Assembly: GCA_016712595.1 (NCBI GenBank) | Contig: JADJQT010000002.1 | Coordinates: 434,001-498,000, forward strand | Direction of reading: 5' to 3' | From: Rhodospirillales bacterium | GTDB taxonomy: Bacteria; Pseudomonadota; Alphaproteobacteria; Rhodospirillales; Defluviicoccaceae | Length of the DNA: 64,000 nucleotides | Part shown: piece after piece, positions 27,006 to 35,784 of the stretch | Position numbering within the stretch: the first letter of the stretch is position 1 | How the letters are laid out: the number at the start of each line of letters is the position of its first letter | Translations under genes and position numbers: made by a program | Notes under the pieces: generated by a model | Database searches by the model: none | The model's input: only the letters and a program-made list of their open reading frames with translations | Told to the model about the DNA's origin: nothing

Positions 27006-28120
27006 TGCTCGATGTCCGGATTCGTCGCGCGCTGGGCGACTTTACCCTCGACGTCGCCTTCACTGGGCCGTCGTCCGGCATCACCGCGCTCTTCGGGCCG
27101 TCCGGTTCAGGGAAATCCACGGTCATCAACGCCATCGCCGGCCTCCTGCGCCCCGACATCGGTCACGTCCGGCTTGGCGAGGCGACCTTTGTCGATACCG
27201 AGGCCGGCATCGACGTTCCGCTCCGTCGCCGCCGAGTCGGTTATGTCTTTCAGGAGGCGCGGCTTTTCCCGCACATGCGGGTGCGCGACAACCTCCTCTA
27301 CGGGCTGCGGCGAGCTCCGAAACCCGATCCCCGATCCGGTCGCTCGATCACGTTCGCGCACATCGTCGATCTGCTCGGGGTGGGAGGACTGCTCGATCGT
27401 CGGCCGCGGGCGCTTTCCGGCGGCGAGAAGCAGCGGGTCGCGCTCGGCCGGGCGCTGCTGGCGCAGCCCCGCCTGCTGCTGATGGACGAGCCACTTGCGG
27501 CGCTCGACGCCGGCCGCAAAGCCGAAATCCTGCCTTATATCGAGCGACTGCGCGACGATCTGGGTATTCCCATCGTCTACGTCAGCCATGCCGTCGAAGA
27601 GGTAGCCCGACTCGCCGATGCGGTCGTCGTGCTCGCAGGCGGACGCGTTGTCGCGTCCGGCGATGTTGCCGCGGTGATGTCGCGGCTTGATGTGTTTCCG
27701 TCGGCAAGCCCGTTCGAGGCCGGTGCGGTCGTGCCAGTGCGAATCGCCGGTCATGACGACGCCTACGCCCTGACCACGCTTGCCTTCGACGGCGGAAGCT
27801 TGCGCGTGCCGCGCATCGAGCGTCCGGTCGGTGATCGCTTGCGCATCCGCGTGCGCGCTCGCGACGTGATGCTCGCCCTCAATCGTCCCGACGGCTTGAG
27901 CGCGCTCAATATTCTGCCGGCGATCATCGATGACGTTCTGGTCGAGGAGGGCTGCTACGCCTCGGCGCGGATCGCCGTTGGCAGCGCCCGCCTGGTCGCC
28001 CGACTCACCCGCCTGTCCGCCGAGCGCCTTGCCCTAAGGCCGGGCCAGACGGTCTATGCCGTGGTCAAGTCCGTCGCCATCGATGGCCGCGGACTTGGAA
28101 CTGTCCAACACGACGCCTGA
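27005..28120 (+). CDS. modC: Molybdate ABC transporter ATP-binding protein
   Basis: ATPase of the molybdate importer, 371 residues. The ABC domain has Walker A GPSGSGKST, the signature LSGGEKQRVALGRALL and Walker B LLLMDEPLAALDA, with the switch His in YVSHAVEEV. The C-terminal 130 residues are a MOP/TOBE-type regulatory domain (ALNILPAIIDDVL to TVYAVVKSVAI), which in ModC binds molybdate and can inhibit transport in trans. Start overlaps the modB stop by one base. Last gene of the operon; no clear terminator follows. Confidence 0.95.
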   Translation: MLDVRIRRALGDFTLDVAFTGPSSGITALFGPSGSGKSTVINAIAGLLRPDIGHVRLGEATFVDTEAGIDVPLRRRRVGYVFQEARLFPHMRVRDNLLYGLRRAPKPDPRSGRSITFAHIVDLLGVGGLLDRRPRALSGGEKQRVALGRALLAQPRLLLMDEPLAALDAGRKAEILPYIERLRDDLGIPIVYVSHAVEEVARLADAVVVLAGGRVVASGDVAAVMSRLDVFPSASPFEAGAVVPVRIAGHDDAYALTTLAFDGGSLRVPRIERPVGDRLRIRVRARDVMLALNRPDGLSALNILPAIIDDVLVEEGCYASARIAVGSARLVARLTRLSAERLALRPGQTVYAVVKSVAIDGRGLGTVQHDA

Positions 28121-28180
28121 CGATCCGGGCAACGGGCGGATGTTTGACCGGCCGGAGCGTGTCCTTCGGTTCGCGGCTAT

Positions 28181-28209
28181 TTGACAATAATCATATAATA
28201 GAATATATT
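28181..28209 (+). promoter_or_regulatory. Strong sigma-70-type promoter before the patatin-like gene
   Basis: TTGACA (28181-28186), exactly 17 bases, then TATATT (28204-28209), in a short A/T-rich island within GC-rich DNA. Expected start of transcription is near 28216, about 125 bases before the chosen ATG at 28341. This is among the best consensus housekeeping promoters in the window. Confidence 0.6.
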
Positions 28210-28340
28210 CCTATTGCCGCGGATATTCCCGGATTGCGGGCCTGTTGGGGTGAACAGTGGTCCGCGACACGAACGCCCGCAAGGCGAGCGCGGTGGGGGA
28301 GGCGTCGCTTTGCTGCACGGTCGAGCAGAGGATGCGTACG

Positions 28341-29801
28341 ATGAGCATGGATCAAGCGCCTTATGTCGACATTCGCAAGATGCTGGCGACCGGCGATCTG
28401 TCCGGCGCCCGTGCCGCGCGCATCGGCTCGCTGTTTAATGGCTCGGCACTGATGAACGCCGCTGACGCGGCCGTGGCGCAGGTAAGGGACAGCGTGGTGA
28501 ACTGGCCGGGGCCGGTTTCCTACTATGCCGACCCGCTGCACCTCTATCTTTGCGTCACCAACATGCGTGGGGTGCCGTATGTCGTGCGCATGGTGGCGGA
28601 CGAGACGATGCGCGGGCATCGTGTGGTCAATCATGGCGATTATGCTCACTTTATCGTCCACGGCGCCGGTCCGGCGAATGTGACGGCGCCGTTTCCGGGC
28701 GCCTTCGATATCAACCGGTCCGATCTGGCCAGCGATGGCTGGGACGTTCTGCGCGACGCTGCGCTGGCGACGTCAGCTTTTCCCGGCGGCTTTCCGGCAC
28801 GACCGTTTCGCAACACGGTCGATATGTACCGGCAGCGGACGTGGACCGGGCGCGCGCGCAATCGCGCGTCCTGTCCGTCCTCGGTGCTCCTCGATTTGCC
28901 CGATGACGTGAGCGACCGCTACGATTTCTGGTGCGTCGATGGTGGTCTGATCTACAACGAGCCGATCGAATATGCCCGGACCGCGCTCCTTGGCTGCGCC
29001 GACCAGAGCAGCAACCGGGACGGGCACTCCGCCAATCGCACGGTGCTGCTCATTGACCCCTTTCCGGACGACCTGGAATGGCGTGGCAAGCCGGCTGCCA
29101 AGGCCGACGGCCCGGATGTTCTTGATGCGTTGCTTTCCTTGATTCCGATGTTACGGGCTCAATCGGCATTCCGTCCCGAGGATCTGACGCTGGCCCTCTC
29201 CGAGGACGTGCACACGCGCTATCTGATCGCGCCAATTCGATCGTCGAAGCTGGCGGGCGAGAGCGACCTCGCGTCCTCCGGCCTCGCCGGTTTCGCCGGT
29301 TTCGTTCACGAGCAGCTTCGCATGCATGACTTCCAGCTCGGCCGGCGCAATTGCCAGAAGTTTCTCAAGGACCGCTTCTTCCTACATGCCGACAACCCGG
29401 TGTTCGCCGGCTGGCGAAACCGGCTCAAGGCGCATCCGGAGTGGTTCGAGGCGTATCGTCCGGCGTCAGGTTGCACCAGCGGCGCGTCGCGCGGCGGCCA
29501 GGATCTCTTCCAGGTCATCCCGCTGGTCCCTGCGGTCAGCGCGCCGATCCGTCCCCGCCCGTGGCCGAAGCTGCGCCGGCAGGAGGATCTCGAGCCGATC
29601 GCGCGCCTCGCGCGTGATCGCACCGAACTCGTCGTCCCCCAACTGATCCGCACGCTGCTCCAACGCGCCGGGATCGAGGAGCGGCGCATGCTCTCGCGCA
29701 TGATGCGCAAGATCGCCTGCGACGTCATCACCCGCAAGGCCGCATCTTCGGCCATCACCGCGGTCGAAAGCGACCTCAGGGCACGCCATCTGATTGCATA
29801 G
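28341..29801 (+). CDS. Patatin-like protein lacking the nucleophile half
   Basis: Protein of about 486 residues whose middle resembles the second half of a patatin phospholipase: ALATSAFPGGFPARPF, then FWCVDGGLIYNEPIEYA, where DGG would carry the catalytic Asp. The N-terminal half of a patatin, with its glycine-rich oxyanion loop and GXSXG nucleophile, is absent both in the protein and in the 220 bases back to modC. The C-terminal 200 residues (LGRRNCQKFLKDRFFLHADN, then basic, Pro-rich sequence) I do not recognise. Start choice: ATG at 28341 with AGAGG nine bases before; the frame opens at 28257. Either an N-terminally truncated relic or a non-catalytic patatin relative; the intact frame of nearly 1.5 kb and strong promoter favour a gene that is still expressed. 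Confidence 0.6.
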   Translation: MSMDQAPYVDIRKMLATGDLSGARAARIGSLFNGSALMNAADAAVAQVRDSVVNWPGPVSYYADPLHLYLCVTNMRGVPYVVRMVADETMRGHRVVNHGDYAHFIVHGAGPANVTAPFPGAFDINRSDLASDGWDVLRDAALATSAFPGGFPARPFRNTVDMYRQRTWTGRARNRASCPSSVLLDLPDDVSDRYDFWCVDGGLIYNEPIEYARTALLGCADQSSNRDGHSANRTVLLIDPFPDDLEWRGKPAAKADGPDVLDALLSLIPMLRAQSAFRPEDLTLALSEDVHTRYLIAPIRSSKLAGESDLASSGLAGFAGFVHEQLRMHDFQLGRRNCQKFLKDRFFLHADNPVFAGWRNRLKAHPEWFEAYRPASGCTSGASRGGQDLFQVIPLVPAVSAPIRPRPWPKLRRQEDLEPIARLARDRTELVVPQLIRTLLQRAGIEERRMLSRMMRKIACDVITRKAASSAITAVESDLRARHLIA

Positions 29802-29916
29802 GCCGTCTGCCGGCCAGAGATCGCCGCCAGCGCGTCAATCTTGCGAACAGGTTCCGCAAGGGGTGCGACCTCGGCTAGGATGCGCGGCGACGGGATGATC
29901 GGAGCAGGGGACGACC

Positions 29917-30531
29917 ATGACACCGACAATTGCGCAAGGATGGGGACGGACGGCGTGCCGGGCGATGTTCGCGCTGATCTGCACCGCGGTTCTCGCGGGC
30001 TGCGGGATCAACGAGATCCCGACCCGCCAGGAACAGGCGAAAGCGGCGTGGGCGCAGGTGCAAAACCAGTATCAGCGCCGGGCCGACCTGATCCCTAATC
30101 TCGTCGAGACGGTCAAGGGCGCGGCAGCGTTCGAGCGCGAGACACTGCAGGCGGTCATTGAGGCGCGCAGTCGCGTCGCCCAGACGACGGTCCCGCCCGA
30201 CGTGACGACCAATCCGGACGCGTTCAAGACCTATGAGCAGAACCAGGCGGCGTTGGGCTCGGCCCTGTCCCGGTTGCTGGTCGTCGTCGAGCGCTATCCC
30301 GATCTCAAGGCGAACCAGAACTTCGTTGTCCTGCAATCGCAGATCGAGGGCACCGAAAACCGTATCGCCGTCGCCCGGCGCGACTACATCGAGGCCGTAC
30401 GGGTGTTCAACACCGAAATCACCACATTCCCGGGGCGGATCTGGGCGATGATTCTCTATTCGGATGCGCAGCCGATGCAGACCTTTACCGCCGCGGAGGA
30501 CGCTGCCAAGGCGCCGCAGGTCAAGTTCTGA
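29917..30531 (+). CDS. LemA family lipoprotein
   Basis: Exported helical protein of 204 residues. The N terminus is a lipoprotein signal (ACRAMFALICTAVLAGC, lipobox LAGC), which is more explicit than in many LemA proteins. The family core YQRRADLIPNLVETVKGAAA and, near the end, ARRDYIEAVRVFNTEI are clear. AGGGG lies six bases before the ATG. LemA proteins commonly pair with TPM-domain membrane proteins, exactly as here: a TPM gene starts nine bases downstream and a second one follows. Function of the family is not settled; cell-envelope quality control is a frequent suggestion. Confidence 0.9.
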   Translation: MTPTIAQGWGRTACRAMFALICTAVLAGCGINEIPTRQEQAKAAWAQVQNQYQRRADLIPNLVETVKGAAAFERETLQAVIEARSRVAQTTVPPDVTTNPDAFKTYEQNQAALGSALSRLLVVVERYPDLKANQNFVVLQSQIEGTENRIAVARRDYIEAVRVFNTEITTFPGRIWAMILYSDAQPMQTFTAAEDAAKAPQVKF

Positions 30532-30539
30532 GCCCGGCG

Positions 30540-31373
30540 ATGCGGCGCCAGCTGCCCGTCCCGCCTCCCGGAATGCCGCCTGGGATGCCTTTCATCGCAC
30601 CTCCGCGCCGGCTGCCGACGCTCGTGTGCGCGGTCCTGCTGATCGTGGCCACGGTTGGCGCGGCGATCGCCGCCGGCCTCGCGTTTCCCGCGCTTTCCGG
30701 TCGCGTCGTCGACGAGGCCGGCCTGTTGACGCCGGCGGAACGGCAGAGCCTGAGCGAAGCGCTCAAGGCGCACGAGGATGCGACGGGCAATCAGGTCGTC
30801 GTGGTGACGCTGCGCTCGCTTCAGGGCACGAGCATCGAGGACTACGGCAATCAGCTCGCCCGTCAGTGGGGCATCGGGCGGCACGGCAAGGACGATGGCG
30901 CGCTGCTGATCGTCGCGCCCACCGAACGCAAGGTTCGCATCGAGGTAGGCTACGGCCTTGAAGGCGTTCTCACCGATGCCGCCTCGCGGCTGATCATCGA
31001 GCGGATCATCCTGCCGTCCTTCCGCTCCGGCCAGTTTGGTCCCGGCATTGTCGCCGGCACCCAGGCGATCTTGAAGCTACTCTCGGGCGACGAGGCGACG
31101 GCGCCCGACCGGGCGGCAGCCGCACCGGCGGCGAAGGCGACGCGGATCGCACCGCCGATCCTGATGATCCTGGCGTTTCTCGCCTTCGCCTGGATGACCT
31201 CCCGACGGCGGGGCACGCGTGCCGCCCGCGGCTTTGGGCGGCACGGCCCGTGGATTGGTGGAGGGATCGGCGGGCTCGGTGGTGGCGGGTTCGGCGGCGG
31301 CTCGGGCAGCGGCGGCGGCTTCGGTGGCGGCGGCGGCGGCTTTGGCGGCGGGGGCGCATCGGGCGGATGGTAA
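30540..31373 (+). CDS. TPM-domain membrane protein with glycine-rich tail
   Basis: YgcG-type protein of 277 residues. After a Pro-rich cytoplasmic stub there is a signal or anchor helix (about 23-45), then a TPM domain (about 48-165: LSGRVVDEAGLLTPAERQSL, then NQVVVVTLRSLQG and KVRIEVGYGLEGVLTDAA), a second helix (about 200-216), a short basic segment, and a tail of about 40 residues that is almost only Gly, Ser and Phe and ends in GGASGGW. TPM domains fold outside the membrane, so the Gly-rich tail would be cytoplasmic. It follows lemA by eight bases and precedes a second TPM gene by 16. Confidence 0.88.
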   Translation: MRRQLPVPPPGMPPGMPFIAPPRRLPTLVCAVLLIVATVGAAIAAGLAFPALSGRVVDEAGLLTPAERQSLSEALKAHEDATGNQVVVVTLRSLQGTSIEDYGNQLARQWGIGRHGKDDGALLIVAPTERKVRIEVGYGLEGVLTDAASRLIIERIILPSFRSGQFGPGIVAGTQAILKLLSGDEATAPDRAAAAPAAKATRIAPPILMILAFLAFAWMTSRRRGTRAARGFGRHGPWIGGGIGGLGGGGFGGGSGSGGGFGGGGGGFGGGGASGGW

Positions 31374-31389
31374 GGCGGGGCGACGAACG

Positions 31390-32013
31390 ATGACGTTCCT
31401 CACGGCTTCGGATCGCGAGCGGATTGAGGCCGCGGTGGCGGCGGCGGAAGCGCGGACCGCCGCCGAGTTCGTTACCGTCGTCACGCCGGCGAGCGGTCGC
31501 TACTTGTACTTACCCACGCTTGCCGCCGCGGCGGCGACGCTGGCGCTATCCGGAGTGGCGCTGCTGATTCCCTGGTCGGAGCCACCGACGCTCGAGGCGT
31601 TCTTTCTGGCGCAGGTTGGAGGATTTTCCGCGCTGTTCGCGCTGTTCGCCTGGCGGGTGGTCCGCCATCGCCTGGTGCCGCGCGCGGAGCAGGCCGCCTG
31701 TGCCAAGGCGCGCGCCCATCAGCTCTTCCTTGACCTCGGTCTGGCGGCGACGCGGGATCGGACCGGCGTTCTGTTCTTTGTCTCCGTCGGCGAGCACTAC
31801 GTCGAGATCGTCACCGATGTCGGCATCAAGGCGTTGATCGACGATGCGACGTGGGTGCGGACGGTTGAGCGGTTCACCCAAGCGGTCGGCCACGGGCGCA
31901 TCGCCGACGGCTTCATCGAGGCGATCGAGGCGTGCGGGCGCGTCCTTGCCGAGCGCCTGCCCGTACGGCCGGACGACCGCAACGAGCTGCCCGATTGCCC
32001 GGTCGAGGTGTGA
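31390..32013 (+). CDS. Second TPM-domain membrane protein
   Basis: Protein of 207 residues, third gene of the LemA-TPM-TPM operon. The order is reversed compared with the gene before: an N-terminal stretch SDRERIEAAVAAAEARTAAE starts a TPM-like domain that is split by two membrane helices (LPTLAAAAATLALSGVALLI and FFLAQVGGFSALFALFAWRV), followed by GVLFFVSVGEHYVEIVTDVG and a long C-terminal helix. This matches the second TPM-like protein usually found beside LemA. The ATG at 31390 lies 16 bases after the previous stop; the frame remains open further upstream through the Gly-rich coding region, which is a shadow. Confidence 0.82.
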   Translation: MTFLTASDRERIEAAVAAAEARTAAEFVTVVTPASGRYLYLPTLAAAAATLALSGVALLIPWSEPPTLEAFFLAQVGGFSALFALFAWRVVRHRLVPRAEQAACAKARAHQLFLDLGLAATRDRTGVLFFVSVGEHYVEIVTDVGIKALIDDATWVRTVERFTQAVGHGRIADGFIEAIEACGRVLAERLPVRPDDRNELPDCPVEV

Positions 32014-32020
32014 TCTTCGC

Positions 32021-33367
32021 TCACAGGAACCGCCACAGGACGTACACGCAGGCGATCAGCACCTGCCCCAGCATCAGCGGAAACGCCAGCTTGAGAAAAC
32101 TTACGAAGTGAAACGGAACGCCGCTGCGCTCGGCGATCCCGGCGACGGTGAGGTTGGCCGAGGCGCCGATCAGCGTGCCGTTGCCGCCGAGGCAGGCGCC
32201 GAGGGAGAGCGCCCACCACAGCGGCGCAAGGCCCTCCGGTCCGCCGAAGCTGGGCGCCATCGATTTGATCAGCGGGATCATCGTCGCCACGAAGGGAATG
32301 TTGTCGACGATCGCCGAGAGAACCGCTGACGCCCAGAGCACGCCCATCGTTGTCACTGACAGGTCTCCGCCGGTCAGCGCGACGAGTTCGTCGGCGAGCA
32401 GCAGCAGCAGCCCGGAATGCTCAACCCCGGCGATGACGACGAACAGTCCGACGAAGAAGAAGATCGTGATCCATTCGACCTCGTGAAATACATGGGTCAC
32501 GTTCTCCGACTGGGTCTCGGCCGCCTTGCCGATGTTGTCGAGTGCCAGCAGGACCGCGGCACCGGTCAGGGCGATGACGCCGGGCTCGATGCCGAGCGAG
32601 CGCGATAATGCGAAGCAGACGATGACGACGAAAATCACCGCCAGCGATTGCTTAAGAAGGCGTGGATTGCTGATCGAGCGGCGCGGATCGAAGGCCATCA
32701 CCAGGGCGCGGGCCCGTTCCGAGGCGTGCAGGCGCCGACCCCAGATCAGGTGCATCGCGGCGACGTGCACGGCGAGTATGATCAGGACCACCGGCGCGAG
32801 GTTGGCGACGAACTGATTGAAGGTCAGGCCGACTTGGGTTCCGATCAGGATGTTGGGCGGATCGCCGATCAGGGTCGCGGTTCCGCCGATGTTCGAGGCG
32901 AGAATCTGCGAGAAGAGGTACGGATAGGCGTCGATCTTGAGTTCTTCGGTGACGACAAGGGTCACCGGGACGACAAGCAGGACCGTGGTGACGTTATCGA
33001 GAAGGGCGGAGAGGATCGCGGTGACGATCGCCAGCATGGCAAGGATGCCGGCCGGGCTGGCCTTGACCTGTTTCGCCGACCAGATGGCGAGATATTCGAA
33101 GATGCCGCACTTTCTCGTCACCGAGACGATGATCATCATCCCGATCAGCAGGCCGATGGTGTTGAAGTCGATACTCGCGATCGCCTGTTCCTGGCTCAGG
33201 ATGCCGAACCAGACCATCAGCATCGCGCCCACCAGGGCGATGATCGCCCGGTTCAGCCGCTCGCTGATGATCACCGCGTAGGTGAATACCAGTACGGCGG
33301 TCGACAGCCACAGGGCGTCGAAGCCGAACAGGACATGCTGAGCCACGCTCGCGCCGTGCTCGTGCAT
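32021..33367 (-). CDS. NhaD/ArsB-type ion permease, copy 2
   Basis: Inner-membrane transporter of 448 residues in the ion-transporter superfamily (NhaD, ArsB, SLC13). About 12 helices with the family motifs FNTIGLLIGMMIIVSVTRK, ALLDNVTTVLLVVPVTLV and the re-entrant NIGGTATLIGDPPNILIG; the second inverted repeat has ACLGGNGTLIGASANLTVAG. The ion is unresolved: Na+/H+ exchange (NhaD-like) or anion export fit equally. AAGGAGA precedes the ATG. It is a close paralogue of the next gene upstream, being similar throughout, and ends seven bases from the convergent TPM gene. Probably the last gene of a CBS-permease-permease transcript. Confidence 0.85.
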   Translation of the reverse strand: MHEHGASVAQHVLFGFDALWLSTAVLVFTYAVIISERLNRAIIALVGAMLMVWFGILSQEQAIASIDFNTIGLLIGMMIIVSVTRKCGIFEYLAIWSAKQVKASPAGILAMLAIVTAILSALLDNVTTVLLVVPVTLVVTEELKIDAYPYLFSQILASNIGGTATLIGDPPNILIGTQVGLTFNQFVANLAPVVLIILAVHVAAMHLIWGRRLHASERARALVMAFDPRRSISNPRLLKQSLAVIFVVIVCFALSRSLGIEPGVIALTGAAVLLALDNIGKAAETQSENVTHVFHEVEWITIFFFVGLFVVIAGVEHSGLLLLLADELVALTGGDLSVTTMGVLWASAVLSAIVDNIPFVATMIPLIKSMAPSFGGPEGLAPLWWALSLGACLGGNGTLIGASANLTVAGIAERSGVPFHFVSFLKLAFPLMLGQVLIACVYVLWRFL

Positions 33368-33444
33368 TGCTGTCTCCTTTCTTGTCTCTCGTTACGACGG
33401 CGCCGCATCGCCGGCGGCCACTTGCGCGCGCGAGGACGCAAAGG

Positions 33445-33491
33445 CCGGACGGCGCCACCCCTCCCATCGGGGCAAGGGCGGCGCCGTCCGG
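33445..33491 (-). terminator. Hairpin between the twin permease genes
   Basis: Perfect 12-bp inverted repeat, CCGGACGGCGCC and GGCGCCGTCCGG, around a 23-base loop, placed 15 bases after the stop of the first permease gene (minus strand) and before the second. Without a T-tract it may only partly end transcription or protect the upstream mRNA. Confidence 0.45.
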
Positions 33492-33505
33492 TCTGGGATC
33501 AGCGA

Positions 33506-34807
33506 TCAGAGAAATCGCCAGAGAAGGTAGGCGTTACAGATGGCGACGTGGATGATCATCAGCGGAAAGGCGATCTTGGTAAAGGTTACGAAGCGGAACG
33601 GAATACCGTTGCGCTCGGCGATGCCGGCGACGGTGAGGTTGGCCGAGGCGCCGATCAGCGTGCCGTTGCCGCCGAGGCAGGCACCGAGGGAGAGTGCCCA
33701 CCACAGCGGCACCAGGCCGTCCGGACCGCCGAAGGTGGGAGCCATCGCCTTGATCAGCGGGATCATCGTCGCCACGAAGGGGATGTTGTCGACGATCGCC
33801 GAGAGAACCGCCGAGGCCCACATCACCCCGAGGCCGGTGACCTCGAGATCGCCGCCGGTCACCTCGATGAGCTTATGGGCAAGCAGTTCGAGAGCGCCGG
33901 TATGCTCGACGCCGGCGATGACCATGAACAGGCCGAGGAAGAAAAAGATGGTGATCCATTCGACTTCGCCGAACACCTTGGTGACATTTTCCGTCTGATG
34001 CTCGGACGACTTGCCGAGGTTGTCGAGCAGCATGAGGATCGCCGCGCCGGCCATGCCGATGGCGCCGGCTTCAAGGCCGATGAAGCGCGAGGTGACGAAG
34101 GCGGCGATGACCAGCGCGAGCACGCCAAGCGACTGCTTGAGCAACTGGTGGTCGGTAATCGCCTTCTTCTCGTCGAACGCCATGACCCGGGCGCGGGCTT
34201 CCGCTGTCGCCTGCATCGAGCGGCCCCAGATCAGGTGCATCGAAATCACGTGCACGGCGAGGATGAGCAGAATGACCGGCGCGAGGTTGACGACGAACTG
34301 GTTGAACGTAAGGCCAACCTGCGTGCCGATGAGGATGTTGGGCGGATCGCCGATCAAGGTCGCGGTTCCGCCGATGTTCGAGGCGAGGATCTGCGAGAAC
34401 AAGAACGGATAGGGTTTGACCTTGAGCTGTTCGGTGATCACCAGGGTCACCGGCACGACGAGCAGGACGGTCGTGACGTTGTCGAGCAAGGCGGAGACGA
34501 CGGCGGTGACGATCGCCAGCATGGCGAGGATGCCGGCGGGGCTGGCATTAACCAGTTTTGCCGTCCAGATCGCCATGTATTCGAACACGCCGGATTTGCG
34601 CGTGATCGAGACGATGATCATCATCCCGACGAGCAGGCCGATGGTGTTGAAATCGATCCCCTTGATCGCTTCCTCCTGGGAGAGGATGCCGAGGATGATC
34701 ATCAGTAGCGCGCCCAGAAGGGCGACGATCGAGCGGTTGATTTTTTCGCTCATGACGCCAGCGTAGGTGGCGACGAGCACCCCTACGGCGATCAGCATCG
34801 AGTTCAT
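33506..34807 (-). CDS. NhaD/ArsB-type ion permease, copy 1
   Basis: Transporter of 433 residues, paralogous along its whole length to the following gene: FNTIGLLVGMMIIVSITRKS, NIGGTATLIGDPPNILIG, DNIPFVATMIPLIKAMAP and GGNGTLIGASANLTVAGIAE all recur. The N terminus is shorter and runs directly into the first helix. AAGGA lies about ten bases before the ATG. The upstream neighbour on the same strand is a CBS-domain protein, and the copy 2 permease follows after 138 bases containing a hairpin. The pair looks like a tandem duplication that has been kept; the copies differ mostly in the loops. Confidence 0.85.
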   Translation of the reverse strand: MNSMLIAVGVLVATYAGVMSEKINRSIVALLGALLMIILGILSQEEAIKGIDFNTIGLLVGMMIIVSITRKSGVFEYMAIWTAKLVNASPAGILAMLAIVTAVVSALLDNVTTVLLVVPVTLVITEQLKVKPYPFLFSQILASNIGGTATLIGDPPNILIGTQVGLTFNQFVVNLAPVILLILAVHVISMHLIWGRSMQATAEARARVMAFDEKKAITDHQLLKQSLGVLALVIAAFVTSRFIGLEAGAIGMAGAAILMLLDNLGKSSEHQTENVTKVFGEVEWITIFFFLGLFMVIAGVEHTGALELLAHKLIEVTGGDLEVTGLGVMWASAVLSAIVDNIPFVATMIPLIKAMAPTFGGPDGLVPLWWALSLGACLGGNGTLIGASANLTVAGIAERNGIPFRFVTFTKIAFPLMIIHVAICNAYLLWRFL

Positions 34808-34880
34808 GACGGCGTGGTCCTTGGCTCCGGTAAAATCATTGGTCCCGAATGGCTCGCTTGAGCCGGTACGAACGCACCGA

Positions 34881-35378
34881 TTACCGGGCGGGGGGGCGGG
34901 CGATTCGTTGCAGAATGTCCCAGGTGGAAACGACCCCCAAAAGCCGGCCGGAGGCTTTCTCGACGACGGGCAGGTAGGTCCGGGTCCGATAGAGGAAGAG
35001 CACGGCGTTCATCACCGGCGTTTCGGGATGAAGGACCTGGCCCTCCGTTTCCAGGTATTCGCTGACCGGCTCGCCGGCGACGGCGCGAAATCGCTCGTTG
35101 GCGTCGTCGAGCGTATCGGACATGAAGCCGACTTCGACAAGGCGGGCAATTTCGGGGATCTGGCCCTCGAGCGCGACGATCTTCGGCAGCAGCAGGGCGA
35201 CGAGCCGGCTGCGCAGGAACATGCCGAGATACCGCTCCGCCTCGTCGACCACCGGCAGCGCCAGCAGTTTGTCCTCAAGTAGCCGATGCAGCGCGGTCTC
35301 GATGGTGTCCCCGCTCTTGAGAACCGCGGGGGTGGTGGTCATGATGGAACGACAGGTCTGCGACGCGGGTACAGTCAC
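34881..35378 (-). CDS. CBS-domain protein
   Basis: Cytoplasmic protein of 165 residues formed by a CBS pair: the first begins at SIMTTTPAVLKSGDTIETAL and contains LLALPVVDEAERYLGMF; the second begins at VSEYLETEGQVLHPETPVMN and ends in LGVVSTWDIL. CBS pairs bind adenine nucleotides and gate channels, transporters or enzymes. The GTG at 35378 is selected because AGGGAG stands six bases before it, whereas the ATG further in has none. It is the first gene ahead of the two NhaD/ArsB-type permeases, 73 bases from copy 1, so it may sense energy state for them. That link is inferred from position. Confidence 0.8.
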   Translation of the reverse strand: MTVPASQTCRSIMTTTPAVLKSGDTIETALHRLLEDKLLALPVVDEAERYLGMFLRSRLVALLLPKIVALEGQIPEIARLVEVGFMSDTLDDANERFRAVAGEPVSEYLETEGQVLHPETPVMNAVLFLYRTRTYLPVVEKASGRLLGVVSTWDILQRIARPPAR

Positions 35379-35784
35379 CGCGATCTCCCTTGTCAGAGTG
35401 ATGGATGGGGCGTCGGCACATCCGTGATCGCGCGCCGTTCGCAAAGAGACGATCGACCGACGTGCGCCGGTCGAGCACCGCCATCGGCGCGATGATCAGG
35501 AAGATCGGCGAATCGAAGTCCTACCGCACACACCATCGCCTAGCCCTCCCTGACGCGGCCGCGTCGAGGGTACTTGCGGCGAGACGACAAGCACGGCATG
35601 GACGAGTGCCGCGTCGCTCGATGCACGTTTCGGGAAAAGCGCCGTTTGGCGGTCCCTGCCCCTGTCGGCCGTTTGTTTTCGCGTCGGACATTCGTGCCCG
35701 ATCCGCGCCGACGCTAGCGTCCGCGCGGTGCAATGGCAAGGGCGACAAATGGCGGGTGCAAACGCGCAGCGGACGTGCTCGAAA
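35379..35784. other. Gap between CBS gene and small membrane protein
   Basis: About 400 bases with no supported gene. Overlapping open frames on both strands have skewed composition, no ribosome sites and no family resemblance. No exact promoter hexamers or hairpin with T-tract seen. Confidence 0.4.

Noticed and set aside
28194..28199. TATAAT as -10 element for the patatin-like gene
   Set aside because: It lies only seven bases after TTGACA; TATATT at 28204 has the proper 17-base spacing.
32648..34708. Open frame of 686 codons on the plus strand opposite the twin permeases
   Set aside because: It mirrors both permease genes and their spacer, has highly charged repetitive composition, and its internal repeat is only the shadow of the paralogous pair.
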